Shown: positions 29,757-41,377, counted from the stretch's first letter. The stretch: 64,000 nt of DNA from Arctopsyche grandis (GCF_051622035.1 NC_135356.1:23714839-23778838); one strand, 5' to 3'. Made by a program: numbers and translations. The notes: generated from the sequence alone by a model not told the origin.

Positions 29757-31322
29757 TTGTTGCCTATTCTTGGGAAGGTCCTAGAGAGGTTAATTTCGAG
29801 TCGGCTCAATAGTTTCCTTGACGATAACTCTGTTTTATCCGGTGGTCAATTTGGATTTAGATCGGGAAAGTCTACTGTTGATGCAATTCGCTGTGTCTTG
29901 AGGGAGTCTTCGGACTCTCCATCCAAGTATGTAGTTGCTGTTTTGTTGGACGTTGCTGGAGCGTTTGATAATGCCTGGTGGCCCATGCTATTGATCAAGT
30001 TGCGTCTGCTGGGACTGCATCCGAATTTACTATGCTTACTGCAGAGTTACTTGTCGGATAGGAAATTGGTTTTCGAACTCGGAGGACAGGTTGGTTTCAG
30101 GGATCTCTCTATTGGATGTCCACAGGGCTCCGTTTTGGGACCTATCCTTTGGAACATTCTCGTCAATGACCTCTTTACAATCAATTTGCCGGAGGGTTGC
30201 AGGTTGGTTGCGTATGCTGATGACATCGTGTTGTTAACCCACGCAAAGTCCCGTGTTGAGATGGAATGTAGAGCTACTGCGGCACTTCACCTTCTAGACG
30301 ATTGGGCCATAATTAACAAACTTTCTTTCTCGCCCTCTAAATCCAAGTGCTTACTATTAAAGGGTTCTCTTGTTAGAGCCCCTAATATCAAACTCGGAGA
30401 CTGTAAGATCAAATTTGTCAACGAGTACACGTATTTAGGTATTGTTCTCGATGTCAGGCTTACATTCAATGGTCATATTGGAAGAGCATTAGATAAAGCT
30501 AAGGTTTCCTTTGGTCGTATTGGTCGCCTTTGTGGTCGCTCTTGGGGTTTGAGTTTCCATGAAAAACGCTTGGTATACGATGCTGTGTTTGTGAACTCTT
30601 TGACGTATGCATCTAGCATTTGGGGTCATCGTGTCGAATTAAAGACGGTCCGTCGTACATTAAATAGTGGTCAGCGTTTTCTTCTGATCGCTCTTACCCA
30701 GGCTTATCGCACTGCGTCTACAGACTCACTACAGATTCTTGCGGGTACATTGCCACTTGACTTGGTCGTCCAAATAAGAGCTGCTCGAAAAAAACTTCGT
30801 GGTGGGTTAGATGCTTCCATCTCAGGCGTCCTTTTCCGTGCTCCTAATCAGTCACAGTGCGATGATCCTCGATTCTGGCGAAGTTTGAAGTCTGTTATTT
30901 TAAATTGTGCTATTTCGGCTTGGCAACTTAGATGGGATTGTTCCTCTAAAGGTAGACAAACCTATTTGTTTTTTCCGAGGGTCACTTCGCGCCTTGAGCG
31001 TGATTGGCTGTCGCCTAGTTTTTGGACCAGTCAATTTTTTACTGATCATGGCCACTTTAACGGCAAGCTCGCATCTATGGGCTTAGTATCTGAGTCATTT
31101 TGTCCGTGTTCTTTTCCGGAGCAGGAAGCAGATCATATTCTGTGGTCCTGTCCTGGGATGGAGGCTGAGAGGAGGGTTCTGCTGGACAGCGTCAGGGGTT
31201 CTCTCATTGGCCCCCTACATCATAGGGATCTAATAATGAGTAAAGCATCGTTTAGCGCTTTCGAAAAGTTCGCGGAATGCTTTGGGAAGCTGTGTTCCCC
31301 TGGATGCTACTACTCCACTTAA
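29757..31322 (+). CDS. R1-like LINE reverse transcriptase, partial
   Basis: This open frame of 521 codons is the surviving C-terminal part of the element's second ORF; its first codon is TTG inside the domain, not a true start. Motifs in order are GGQFGFRSGKSTVDAI, VAVLLDVAGAFDNAWW (catalytic Asp), GCPQGSVLGPILWNIL, YADDIVLL (catalytic pair), SPSKSKCLLL, YTYLGIVLD, the thumb region (ALTQAYRTASTDSLQILAG), and a zinc knuckle CPCSFPEQEADHILWSCPGM. Upstream codons including the N-terminal RT motifs carry stops, and there is no endonuclease or gag-like ORF, so the copy is not autonomous. Confidence 0.8.
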   Translation: MLPILGKVLERLISSRLNSFLDDNSVLSGGQFGFRSGKSTVDAIRCVLRESSDSPSKYVVAVLLDVAGAFDNAWWPMLLIKLRLLGLHPNLLCLLQSYLSDRKLVFELGGQVGFRDLSIGCPQGSVLGPILWNILVNDLFTINLPEGCRLVAYADDIVLLTHAKSRVEMECRATAALHLLDDWAIINKLSFSPSKSKCLLLKGSLVRAPNIKLGDCKIKFVNEYTYLGIVLDVRLTFNGHIGRALDKAKVSFGRIGRLCGRSWGLSFHEKRLVYDAVFVNSLTYASSIWGHRVELKTVRRTLNSGQRFLLIALTQAYRTASTDSLQILAGTLPLDLVVQIRAARKKLRGGLDASISGVLFRAPNQSQCDDPRFWRSLKSVILNCAISAWQLRWDCSSKGRQTYLFFPRVTSRLERDWLSPSFWTSQFFTDHGHFNGKLASMGLVSESFCPCSFPEQEADHILWSCPGMEAERRVLLDSVRGSLIGPLHHRDLIMSKASFSAFEKFAECFGKLCSPGCYYST

Positions 31323-31440
31323 TTGCAAAAGCATTTATGTGTTGATTTATTTTCTATTTTTTTTTAAATTATATTCTGTGAATGTGTATGTGTGTGAGTG
31401 TGCGTTTACTTTTTAGGTGAGTGTATTTGTTATTTGTAGT

Positions 31441-31448
31441 TTATGTGT

Positions 31449-31489
<41 letters not shown>

Positions 31490-31510
31490 TGTGTGTATGT
31501 GTGTGTGAGC
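31441..31510. repeat. (TG)n microsatellite in LINE 3' region
   Basis: About 35 TG/TGTATG units. It lies between the LINE stop codon and the likely 3' end and is therefore probably part of the element's 3' UTR. The ORF through it (31417-31815) is an artefact of the repeat. Confidence 0.9.
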
Positions 31511-32192
31511 GTGCGTGGTTATGCACGCATAATCATGCGTACATGTATGTTTACTTGAGGTGTGCGTGCATTCGCACGGCACATCTCAGGTTTTGTTTCC
31601 TACCGCATGCGCGCTTTATGTGTTCATGCGTTGTTGTTAATTTTTTACTTGGTTATGTACAGTGTGGTTTTTTTATTAGAGCAGTGATGTGCGGTTGTTC
31701 TTGTGCGATATTCATGAACAACCGTCTCGTTCTCCGACGAAAGGGTCTCTTGGACTGTATTCGTCGGGGGGGGTGGTGGCCTCATGTTGAGGGCTTTAAG
31801 GGTCAAATTCCGTGACCTTTAAAGCGGGCTTAGAAAAAGTACATACGCATGTACGTAGCTGACAAACTCTACGAGTCGTAAATAACGTGTTCCACGAATA
31901 CCAAAAGGTTGCGTGGCTCTGCTGTATATGTACATAGTATGAATAGAAGTAGTCTTTTCTGTGCAGTGCTACGCCGAGCTGTTGACGCGCACTGTTGGAT
32001 AATATAAACGGACCTTTTACACGTATTGTATACCCATTGAAATACTTGAAACTATCATGGAAATTAATTATATTTTTAATTTGGATTCCGTTTAGAATTC
32101 AACGTTAACACACGTATGTACATATGTACATACATAGATTGGCTATTTAGATTCCATATTCCAAATTCGTTTTAATCATATGTGAAAGGTGG

Positions 32193-32193
<1 letters not shown>

Positions 32194-32228
<35 letters not shown>
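32194..32228. repeat. (GT)n microsatellite
   Basis: Seventeen uninterrupted GT units. Confidence 0.95.
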
Positions 32229-32230
<2 letters not shown>

Positions 32231-32923
32231 CTCATTTCCTGTATATGATTGGATTATATGTGTGTAGATACATACATATGCATAGTAGTATATTGGATTT
32301 CATAAGGAGATTTTCTTATAAATAAAATATAAGTTTAACTTTGTGTAATATTTATGATAGTTAGGTAAGCAAGAGATGTAAGATTAAGTACAAATTTTAA
32401 CATAAACCGTGTGAAAATGTACAGTGGGACTCGCATCGTATACATACATATGTATATTTATGCATTGTTTTACACAGGTTTGTTCTTAGAATATATAAAA
32501 TTACAATGTAAACACATGCTGTTTGTTCGTTTAGCGCGAGATTGAAACTTGCGAAGTTCCAGTCGAGTTTCATTGAAACTCTCATTCAAACATGCATCTT
32601 GTGTTTCGTTTCGTTATACATAATTATATGTATGTATCTATGTACATACATCTATTACATCATTACAGTCATTTTTCATTGAAAACTTGTATGTAAGTTT
32701 TTCACGTGATATGTACATATGTATAAATGTATACATTCTCAAATGTGTTCATGACAACTCATTATCGGGTACATAATGCAACGGCCTACATTTAATTGGT
32801 CCGTAATTGTAACAAATGATCAGTAAATAAAATACGACCAGTGCAAGTAGATAAACGGCTACTGATTATAATGCTATAATAAATGGTCAGTTATAGTATT
32901 TATATCGATTGGTCAGTATTGTG

Positions 32924-33239
32924 GTGTGGACGTAGGGGGGATTTCCGGAATCGAAGTGAAAACGTAGCTAGATTATTGTTGTTCACCCGGCCGAATGACC
33001 GAAGGCCCAAAACCGCCCAATATTTATACATAAGCGGTACTTTCCGCCAATAAGGTCTCGCAACCCATCGACCAATGATCTCTCTGTGCGGAGAGTACCC
33101 GATGGGCTTAAATATTAGGCGCCTTTGGTCTGCATTTAATTTGGAGCTGGTATGCCGACGGATCAAGAACAATTAACTACCTCTATCACTATTGTGCGTC
33201 TTTCACTTCGATCTCGAAAGCACCTCCACACGTCCACGC
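32924..33239. repeat. Possible foldback element, GTGGACG ends
   Basis: The left GTGTGGACGTAGG...ATCGAAGTGAAAACG pairs imperfectly with the right CGTCTTTCACTTCGAT...CCACACGTCCACGC (about 40 bp). The interior is GC-richer than its surroundings. No target duplication was identified. Confidence 0.4.
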
Positions 33240-33334
33240 TAAAGTACATATTATAACTTAAATATTTTTTAGAAATAAGGGAGATGGCCGTCATGTATAA
33301 TACGTAATAAAAATGAATACCACGTGTATCTATA

Positions 33335-34492
33335 CTTTAAGACAGCGGTTTCCAAACTGGAAGGCGCGCCTCCCTGGGGAGGCGCGGACTATTGCCAGGG
33401 TAGGCGCCAAAACTTTTTAATAAAAAAATAATTTTCATACCATAATATCTACAAATAAATAAAACTTCATATCGTAGCTTAACAGTAAAAATTCAATGCA
33501 TGAATGTTTATTTTTCTTTCATTTTTATATACACATTTAATTAGCAACCTTTCTCGAAGAAAACCAACATGAAGAGGCACATTTGTGGTCGAATGATAAT
33601 TGTATTGTTAAATTTGCCAATTTGGTTAAAATTTTTGGAAAATTGAGCGGTTTAAATAAATCAATGCGGGGATCACAAATACATCCACTTTTTCAAAAAG
33701 ACAAAGTAAAAGCTTCCATTAAAAAGTTGAAGTTATGGAAATCAAATTTACAAAAGAATGAGTTAGATATGTTTTCACTTTCCAAAGATTTCTGGGCCAC
33801 AGCCAATATTGAAGCAAGTAAAAATGTTTTTATTAACCACTTAGATGGTTTAGTGCTGCATTTTTCCAATTATTTCAAAGACCTCCATTCCATTTTACTA
33901 TGTACAATGAAGAAAGACGAATTCGAGACAACCATCGAAAAAGACAAAGCGATAGCTCACTAAAACGAAATTTTCAAAATGAAACCATAATTAAATTTTG
34001 GATGAATCTTAGTGGAGAGTATGAATTTTTGTATTGCAAAGCAATGCAAATGCTTCTACCGTTTGTAACGTCTTATTTATGCGAAACGGGCATTTCGGCA
34101 CTAGCTGCAATGAAAACCAAATCTTGTGTCAAATATCGAGCCAGTTTAATAGTTGAAAAGGAATTACGAGTGGCACTCTCCATATTGCCCCCAAGATTTG
34201 ATAAACTTTGTGCCAATAAACAAAAACATCCTTCGCATTAAATTTTGATGTGTTAGATGTAGTTTAATTAGTAATTTAATATAAAAATAAATATACGTGT
34301 TCGTATAAATTTATGTTATAGCAAAACCTTTTTATTATTCTGTCTATTGTAGTGTTCATTATTTTTAAATAAAAGTTTATTATTTAAAACGTGTCTATAT
34401 TATTATATCTATTCAAAAATAAAATGAAGGGAGGCACGGAAAAAAAAATAAGAGGCGTAGTAGTATAAAGTTTGGAAACCGCTGCTTTAAGA
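33335..34492 (+). mobile_element. hAT element with 8-bp duplication
   Basis: The 1142-bp element (33343-34484) has perfect CAGCGGTTTCCAAACT inverted ends and a perfect 8-bp target duplication CTTTAAGA (33335-33342, 34485-34492). The subterminal GCGCCTCC-CTGG-GGAGGCGC forms a strong hairpin on the left. It carries the C-terminal part of a transposase only, so it is an internally deleted copy. Confidence 0.92.
33583..34240 (+). pseudogene. hAT (ZBED5-like) transposase remnant
   Basis: A first frame (33583-33963) holds LVKIFGKLSGLNKSMRG, FQKDKVKASIKKLKLWKSN and LDMFSLSKDF, the middle of ZBED5/FAM200-type hAT proteins. After a frame change a second frame (about 33965-34240) holds the dimerisation tail FVTSYLCETGISALAAMKTK and ends LCANKQKHPSH then TAA. 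The BED finger and the first catalytic Asp region are missing. I infer an inactive transposase, not a domesticated gene, because of the frame change and the perfect flanking duplications. Confidence 0.8.
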
Positions 34493-34655
34493 TGAACACA
34501 AAAATAAATTTTCCGAGAATTCCCAGGAATCAGCATTCTCTCACTAGTAGGGATTTATATTTATGTATATTTTCCTTTAAGTTTAACGATTTCGACTTAT
34601 TCATACAATGCTTGTGGATTTAAATAGCACAAAATAATTCAATTTGCGCTATATT
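34485..34655. repeat. Flank duplicated at 28888-29055, inverted
   Basis: Sequence outside the hAT (CGAGAATTCCCAGGAATCAG, CTCACTAGTAGGGATTTATA, GCTTGTGGATTTAAATAGC) is the reverse complement of 28888-29047. The duplication therefore includes host flank as well as the transposon. Confidence 0.85.
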
Positions 34656-34970
34656 TGTACGTGCATAACAACGGAAACATTTTTATAATTTTCATGTAAC
34701 TTTTTGCTGTAGGAGAGATACGTATTTATAATTTATTAATTTATGTATTTATAATAATATAATAACATATATAGTAATTTATGAGATACGTGTTTATCTA
34801 CATATGTATGCAACTATACATATTATATAGATCAGCGTTTCCCAACCAGTGGTACGCGTACCACTTGATGGTACGCGGTTGATGGTTGGTGGTACGCGAA
34901 AAAAAAACAGTAATCGCGGACATGCAGGAATGAATGATTTACAATCATAAAAATAGAAATATTTTTTATA

Positions 34971-35193
34971 TCTAATATATAATTTCGAAAGAGACTTTGT
35001 AAGTTTGTATCTTTGTTTGGGAACTTCGAAAACAAAATAAAATTTCCATGACGACAATTAAATTGTTTGAATATTGTATTTTTTTCGATTCAAATAAATT
35101 TAATAAAAAAACAATTGAATATTTACTATTAGATTCACCATGTTGAAGCTGTTTATATTACAAATACTGAGTGAAGCTGGGTAAAACAACTAG
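34971..35193 (+). mobile_element. Helitron-like element, copy H5
   Basis: Starts A|TCTAATATATAATTTCGAA and ends GGGTAAAACAACTAG|T. It is the cleanest copy for the A|TC and CTAG|T rule and lies inside the hAT element at 34833-36313. Confidence 0.75.
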
Positions 35194-35589
35194 TAATTAA
35201 TAAACATTATCTTAATTAGTCATCGACGACGTCAGTCGATGATCAAAAATCTGGCAATCGATACGTTTTCCTCAGATCCGGCATGGATTTTGGAGTGCAT
35301 TTTTAAATTTACCGCGTTCACGCTCCAATAAATAAGTAACTCAAATTTGACACTTGAGAACAGTTCGATAATAATTTTTAATGTTGCAGATAAAATTGAA
35401 GGTACGTATGATTAGAAAATTATTTTTTTGGAATTTATGTATCGAAAATGATCAAACTGAAGTATTTCAAACTTTACATAATTTATTATCTGAAAAAAAA
35501 GTCTCGGGATATACGTGAAAAAATAATTGAATATTTAATGGGGCTGAAATAGTCTTTTACGCAGTGCTTCCCCAAACCTTAACAAGCAA

Positions 35590-35900
35590 ACAATTTGATT
35601 TCAAACCCCTTTGATAATGTAAATTTTCGGACAGCTACCAAGGAAAAGGAGAACTTGATTGAACTTTCAAATTATAGCATTTTAAAACTGAATTCGAAAT
35701 GAATAAGGTTTTTAATTTTTGGCGAGGTGAAGTGAAGAATATGAACAGCTTTATGACATAGCGCTTAAATTTTTGTCGTCGCTTACTTGCACTGAACTGG
35801 TTGAGAGAGCTTTCTCTTCATATGTTTTAATAAGACAAATAAATAAATTGATTGAATCCAGCTCCAAACTTAAGGGTAAATCTCGCATCATTTGAACTAA
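35590..35900 (+). pseudogene. hAT transposase remnant, frameshifted
   Basis: Across shifted frames I read NPFDNVNFRTATKEKENLIE, FWRGEVK, ALKFLSSLTCTELVERAFSS and YVLIRQINK, which follow the order of the C-terminal part of SCAND3/ZBED-type hAT transposases (EFW...EYP...ALKxLxxFxSTYLCExAFSxM). Stops and frameshifts show decay. Confidence 0.6.
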
Positions 35901-36770
35901 ATTTAAAAAAAACTAAGCACTAGGATCTCATTAAATTTATTTTGTAAGGAGATTTAATGAAAAGAAAACATATTATATGTACTTTGTAATTTTGTGTTTT
36001 TATTAAAACCATCAATAATATTTTTACTATCAATAATAGAAGTATGACAAGATAGTAGATAAATATATTAAACTTTGAGCATATTATAATTGTGACTCCG
36101 CAAATAACTTTTTTTCCCCAAAATTTCTTACCAAAACAGATCTACATATTGAGTGTATCCTGTCTTCACATTCCTTATCATGCAAATACTTTATATAATA
36201 ATTACACTTGCAAAAACAAATTTCATGAAATACACTCATTTTTATATGGTGGTACAATTTAGCGTTATGTACTACCAAGTGGTACGCGAGTCAAAAAAGG
36301 TTGGGAAACGCTGATATAGATAATAAAAATGAAAATGAAAATTTTCAATTTCCCACCTTGTATGAAGTGAAAACGTTGGATCATAACAAGGTAACGTTAA
36401 ATGAAATAAAACCATACATTTATCAATATTATCAATAGATTTCATGTTTTTACTTTTCCAAAAAAAAATTAATGACTATATATTGAAATTTAAATGAATC
36501 TTTTATGATCAGATTTGACCGATTATATTTAAGGATATTTATATGGTGGAAGCGGTCTCTAAAGAAAGTTGTTTATTTTTTTTTGTGATAGCGATATTAT
36601 TATAATTTAAAAAATTGCTGCTAATTTTCATCTTAATCAATACAGAAGATAAATTAAATTTGATGAAACATAAACTCGTCAAAAAGCTCGTCCTATATTT
36701 TAACTTACATACATACATATTGAGGCGCTGGGGTAAAAATTTCAGCACTCATTTTAATAATGTAAATAAA

Positions 36771-36984
36771 CTAGTGGTTTTACCTGGCTTAGCTCGGTAT
36801 TCGTAATATATATAAACAGCTTAAATATGGAAAAACAAACCAATAGTAAACATTAATTTGTTTTTTTATTAAATTTATTTGAATCGAATAAAAATAATAT
36901 TCAACGATATCGATATCTCCCACCCAAACCTTTAAGTCTTACATACATACATACATACAGTCTCTTTCGAAATTATATATTAGA
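36771..36984 (-). mobile_element. Helitron-like element, copy H6
   Basis: Plus strand CTAGTGGTTTTACCTGGC...TCTCTTTCGAAATTATATAT TAGA, followed by T. On the minus strand this is A|TC...CTAG|T. Same family as H1-H5 and H7. Confidence 0.72.
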
Positions 36985-38761
36985 TGAAAACATAAAAAGA
37001 ATAAGTTAGTTGTCTATAATATGAGGAATTAATTGCTTCGTCGTTTACCAAATTATAAAATAGTGGTTTTACATATTGTGAAAAGAGCAACGTGTAGCGA
37101 AGGATGAATGTCATCGAAGTTTCAGTTCGAAAATAATACAAAAGGTACGTACCTCTACGTATCTTTGTCGGTGGATCAGTCCTCGTAACTTTTTCTGCGA
37201 ACTATATCTATTCGTCTTCAACTTCGAAATGATATCAAATATTACAGTTTAAACTTCTGCGCTTAATTTTTTATATTGCAATGAGTAATGGTTTCGTGGG
37301 AGGGAGTAATCGTCATTAGAAGCGTCAAACTTTTCAAAAAAGTGCCCCGAAGAAAAGATCATCTGAAAACCATTCAGATTTCAGTGTTTTGAAATTATTA
37401 AAGTTCAATGAGAATTCTTCAGTAGTTACGCAAATGACAGAGACTCACACAACAACTTAAATATCAATTTTCAATTTGGTGATGGGACATTCATACGGAC
37501 ATCCGCTTTTTAAATACTTAAAATTCAGTCACAAAAATAAACTATGTATGTATGTACATTATATGATAGTTAGATATTTCCTTCACATGTTTCCAAAGAA
37601 AGATTCCTGGAAAATTTTCAGAAGAGTTCATAACTGTTGATAATCCCCCGAGGAATTTCCCTTAGCCTGATGAAGACTGGGACCGTTAACTCACAATATA
37701 TGTATGTGGTTATGTTTGTTGAAGAAAATGTGATGAAGTTCAAGATGTGTGATGAAGTTTTGATGAAGTTCAAGATGTGATTTTATTTTATCTAGAAGGC
37801 TGAAAGGAAACTTCATGCGATCATATTTTCTAATAATTGACTTCCGATATAAAATTCACAATTTTTGAATAGGAATATTTTTGAAAACAACACTCAATGA
37901 ACTAAGCATATTTTTTCATTTAAAGTGAACTGCGTAAAGTTGAAAAAATAAAAACAACCATTTTTTGCGATTTCAATTAGAAAATGGAAATTGTTCATTC
38001 AGCAAATAGGAATAAATTATTTTCGAAGTTGCATCAGACTTGCGGCTCGACGTCGAGCAACGGAAGATATTGCATTTTTAATAAAACAACGCGGACTCGT
38101 TTATAGACGAGTGTTGAAAAATGATCCAAGCCACACGAGTAACATTTGTCAACCGCAGCTTTGTGAATCTTTTTATACGCTCATAAAATTGAATAATGGT
38201 GGATAGTGTTATAAAATACTCGGAGATAATCTTAAGCAGAATATTTTCTGAAAAGAACTGTTTTTCCTGAAATAACTGAGGGTTTTTATAAAGTTCCACT
38301 AGTGTTGTGTCCGATGAAATATCATCGCATGGGCTATGGCATTTAAAGTTATTAAATAAAAAAAATTGAAAGAAATGTGTCAGTTCCGTGTTCGATTCGC
38401 ATTGCGGTTGTATTTTTTTCAAATATCTTTAAAATATAATTAATTTAATATTTATATTTAACTGTATAATACGAAAAAAATTAAAGCAATTTGACGAAAG
38501 CGATTTCAATCCAGTAACAGACTTGTAAACCCGATAAAAATTTAATCGGGTGTATTTATTATAAAACTATCTACCTACCTACATATAAATAATGTAAAAC
38601 AACAATCGAAAAATTTATTAATCAAATAAATTGTCAATAGATGGCACTTTGATGAAACATTGGTAGTAAAAAGTATATGTATGTATATTGAAGTTTTTTT
38701 ATTTTTTTAATTTGTTATTATATTCTTACGTTTTGTTGGCAGTGTTTTAGCTGTGAAGTAC
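36985..38761. other. Intergenic DNA, nothing recognised
   Basis: Several short frames (for example 37991-38206) lack splice-supported or family-like features. No repeat identified. Confidence 0.4.
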
Positions 38762-38811
38762 ATGTGTCGAATCGAAACTAATATTATACTATTAGTTTCG
38801 ATTCGACACAT
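38762..38811. repeat. 21-bp perfect hairpin
   Basis: The arms ATGTGTCGAATCGAAACTAA+T (38762-38782) and its exact reverse complement (38791-38811) are separated by an 8-nt loop. It is long enough to form a cruciform or a small RNA hairpin. Confidence 0.85.
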
Positions 38812-38829
38812 TATAATACGGCGAGCGTT

Positions 38830-39035
38830 ATCGCACACAAACACACAGAATAGCGCTATTATTTATAAGATTTTGTGTTTGTTTTTCCCCGTTTAATCCA
38901 AAATTATTCAAAATCAATCAAATTTTTCACTTTAAAACCACTGAACTTAGACCATACATAGACGTGTTTTGGAAAGGCCCCGATCCTAGGACTCTCGTAC
39001 ATATGTACATAAATGTCTGAGCAACGCCGGGCTAG
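38830..39035 (+). mobile_element. Possible second Helitron-like family
   Basis: The end GAGCAACGCCGGGCTAG|T has a GC-rich hairpin-prone segment next to CTAG before T. A related GGTCGGCGTTGCTCGGGTGAG is at about 43123 in reverse. The 5' end is not defined. Confidence 0.3.
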
Positions 39036-39064
39036 TGTGTTTATCCGTTTTTTATTTGGCAATA

Positions 39065-39475
39065 AATTACTTGGCCAGTATTTTTACCGATTTCGGTAAG
39101 TATATAAATAAGTCTTCAGCTAGTATTTTATATTAAAATAGTCAGTATTATATTATTACATGTCTGTATAAATAACAAATGGACAGTATAAAAGTCTGAC
39201 GTACAAATAGCAATGTCTGTTGGATAGAATTGTCTATCAAGATCGTACCAATCTTGTGTTGATACCAATCAAAGAGTAATACTGGCTATTCGTCAAAATA
39301 AAACTCACCATTTAACACTAATACTGACCAGGTTTAAATATTTACCATTTAATATAAATACTGACCTTTTATTATTTATACTGGCCACTCGTATACTGAA
39401 CGATGGATACTGGCAGTTTTATATATATACTGGCCATTTAATATAAATACTGACATTTCATAGCTATAAAATAAT
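39065..39475 (-). repeat. Degenerate ACTGGCC tandem array
   Basis: At least ten irregularly spaced cores of TACTGACC/TACTGGCC (for example near 39283, 39322, 39358, 39382, 39408, 39427, 39447) alternate with CATTTAATATAAA. On the minus strand the core is GGYCAGTA, the same as in the array at 48422-48612. Confidence 0.6.
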
Positions 39476-41377
39476 TAAGTTTTAGTAATTGTTCGACTAT
39501 ACGGGAAACCCTGGCTGTAATATAAAAATAAAACTCTATCAAATCCATCTACGAGCGCACCAAATAAGCATTATAATAAATAAAATAAATAAAAGTGATA
39601 CAAGTTATTAGACTCTGACTGGTCTTGTTTATCAATATTTAAATGAATGAATTCAATTACATATACTACCTACATACATATATGTTTTTGCTATTTTTTT
39701 TTATTTTTATAATGAAAATGTGATTTAACTATAAATAATTTTAAATAACATCGCAATTTTCTAATTCACTTCTTATTCTGGAATCAATCCCTTGAAAATC
39801 GCTTTGAATAAATGAAAATGTATGGAAATAAATGATTGTTTATACGGCGTTTCACTTTACGGCCAACTTTGGGGGAACGTATCTCGGTCGTAAAATGAGG
39901 TAGTAAAGGGATCTCGCAATAGGGGTAAATTACTCCCAAAAAGGCGAAAAATGAAAATATTTGGGGTAATGAAGGGTAAAACCTATCATAATTTTCACAT
40001 TCTTCGTATTTTACACCTACAAAGCCACCGTTGTGGACTACTAAATTATTATGATTTAAAATTTTTGTGAATTTTAAGAGAAAAATTTCGATGTGACCAA
40101 CCCATGACTTTATAAATATGTAGAGGAATATAAAATGCATCGAAAAATTCGGTAATGATGCACACATATGTATGTACACCTAATGAGAACGATTGAGCGG
40201 GTAGCTTTGTTGGGGAAATCGTATATTTTGGATTTTCTTTAAGTCATCTTCCGATCGTCCGATTTTGTTCATAGTTTTTACGTCACTTAATATCCAAGCA
40301 TTACAATATCAGGAAGATAAAAATTATGAAATATATTCCTTAAAAGATTACTACTGTTTTTTTACATATACTTAATGAAAACTTTATCAACTTTGACATA
40401 GTACATAAAGAATACAAGTATAATTAATATTATGTGTGATACTATTATAAACTTTAATTTACATTTAGTTGGAAAGTTTATCATTATTTTTTTTCGAATA
40501 ATTGATTTAATTTAATTTTTTGATACAAGTTTTAGGTTAAGTTCAAATTATGTGACATTTTAATTCAGATCGATACGCTTGGCGGTGTGGAAAAAGCGAG
40601 TGGTAACAATATATTCGACTTTTCTAAGAGGCAACAGTCGCACTTCCAACTTATTAACATGAATATTTTAAAAACAGGTAATGTTGGCCGTACATTTCAT
40701 AATATGCATATTTTTTGAGTTTAGATTACAGTTTTATACCTAAAGAAGCTCTCAATGACTTTTATTTTCGAAATAATCACGGGAACATGAAAAAGTTACG
40801 ATTTTCCGGAAATAACGCTCCTCCCATACAAACACCCATTTGTGAGCGGGGGGCGCTTTGAAAGTCGAAAAAAATACGAATATTCGAATAATTCATCAAT
40901 TTTTATTCGATATTCGCATATTCGAAAACCACGAAAAATCGAGAACCCTATTGTAACAGTACATTGTTTAAAATGAATGAAATTTTTTTTTAATGATTCC
41001 TTGATACGTCAAAAATTTTCCACTACATATATACATATATACATGTAGGTCCATCGATGAAAATCCAGAATTCGCATTTTTCTCTCCAGCCTAATATGAG
41101 CGTGTACTGTACTTGCAACATACCTTTGGTATGTTGTAGATGAAGTCGACTTCAATTATTTTTATTAGCCGAATTACACAAGTACATGTATGTATGTATA
41201 TATATTTATAGGTGTCCACGTACAATAATACACACATATGTACAGTTGATTGTTGGAATAAGAATCTGTGCGCAGGTGCAGATTTGTTGTTTGAAACTCG
41301 GGCTGAAAACCCTTATTCGTTCAGCGAGGTGTTGTCGAGAGCGAACCGGTTGTCGGCGAGCGTATCGAGAGCGCATG
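39476..41377. other. Upstream region of 41.4-kb promoter
   Basis: AT-rich DNA without genes. Around 40860-40960 there is a run of TATTCGAATA-like words. A minus-strand frame at 39784-40179 has no protein-like features. Confidence 0.4.

Larger units (their letters stand above)
29534..31836 (+). mobile_element. 5'-truncated R1-clade LINE
   Basis: The element starts inside the reverse transcriptase (GKAPEVDMIGGD, near 29545). It continues through a stretch with stops and a frameshift (29640-29750), a long intact ORF to 31322 and a GT-rich 3' region. The YADDI box, the thumb word LNSGQRFLLIALTQAYRT and a C-terminal C-P-C...H...C zinc knuckle are typical of R1/TRAS/Waldo-type LINEs. The likely 3' end, GGGCTTAGAAAAAG, is at about 31836, directly before TACATACGCATG. 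Confidence 0.75.
31837..33342. other. Gap with microsatellite and small repeats
   Basis: It holds a (GT)n run (32194-32228), several ACATACATATGTATG palindromes, a short degenerate GGTCAGTA-type patch (32795-32920) and an imperfect foldback (32924-33239). No gene is supported. Confidence 0.5.
34825..36321 (+). mobile_element. Second hAT element, 8-bp duplication
   Basis: The element at 34833-36313 (1481 bp) starts CAGCGTTTCCCAACCAGTGG and ends with the inverted GGTTGGGAAACGCTG. The perfect duplication ATATAGAT lies at 34825-34832 and 36314-36321. Subterminal GGTACGCG words repeat at both ends. A Helitron-like copy is nested at 34971-35193. Confidence 0.92.

Noticed and set aside
31417-31815. 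132-codon Cys/Val-rich frame
   Set aside because: Generated by the (TG)n tract in the LINE 3' region; the composition is that of the repeat.
29534-31836. LINE inserted into the hAT copy at 29048-29533
   Set aside because: The missing half of the hAT does not resume after the LINE 3' end, so a simple insertion does not explain the junction; a rearrangement is more likely.
33583-34241. Domesticated ZBED-type host gene
   Set aside because: Frame change in the middle, missing N-terminal half, and perfect transposon ends with an 8-bp duplication point to a deleted transposon.
39784-40179. Minus-strand 131-codon frame
   Set aside because: No recognisable motif, no ATG context or splice support, AT-rich composition; probably chance.
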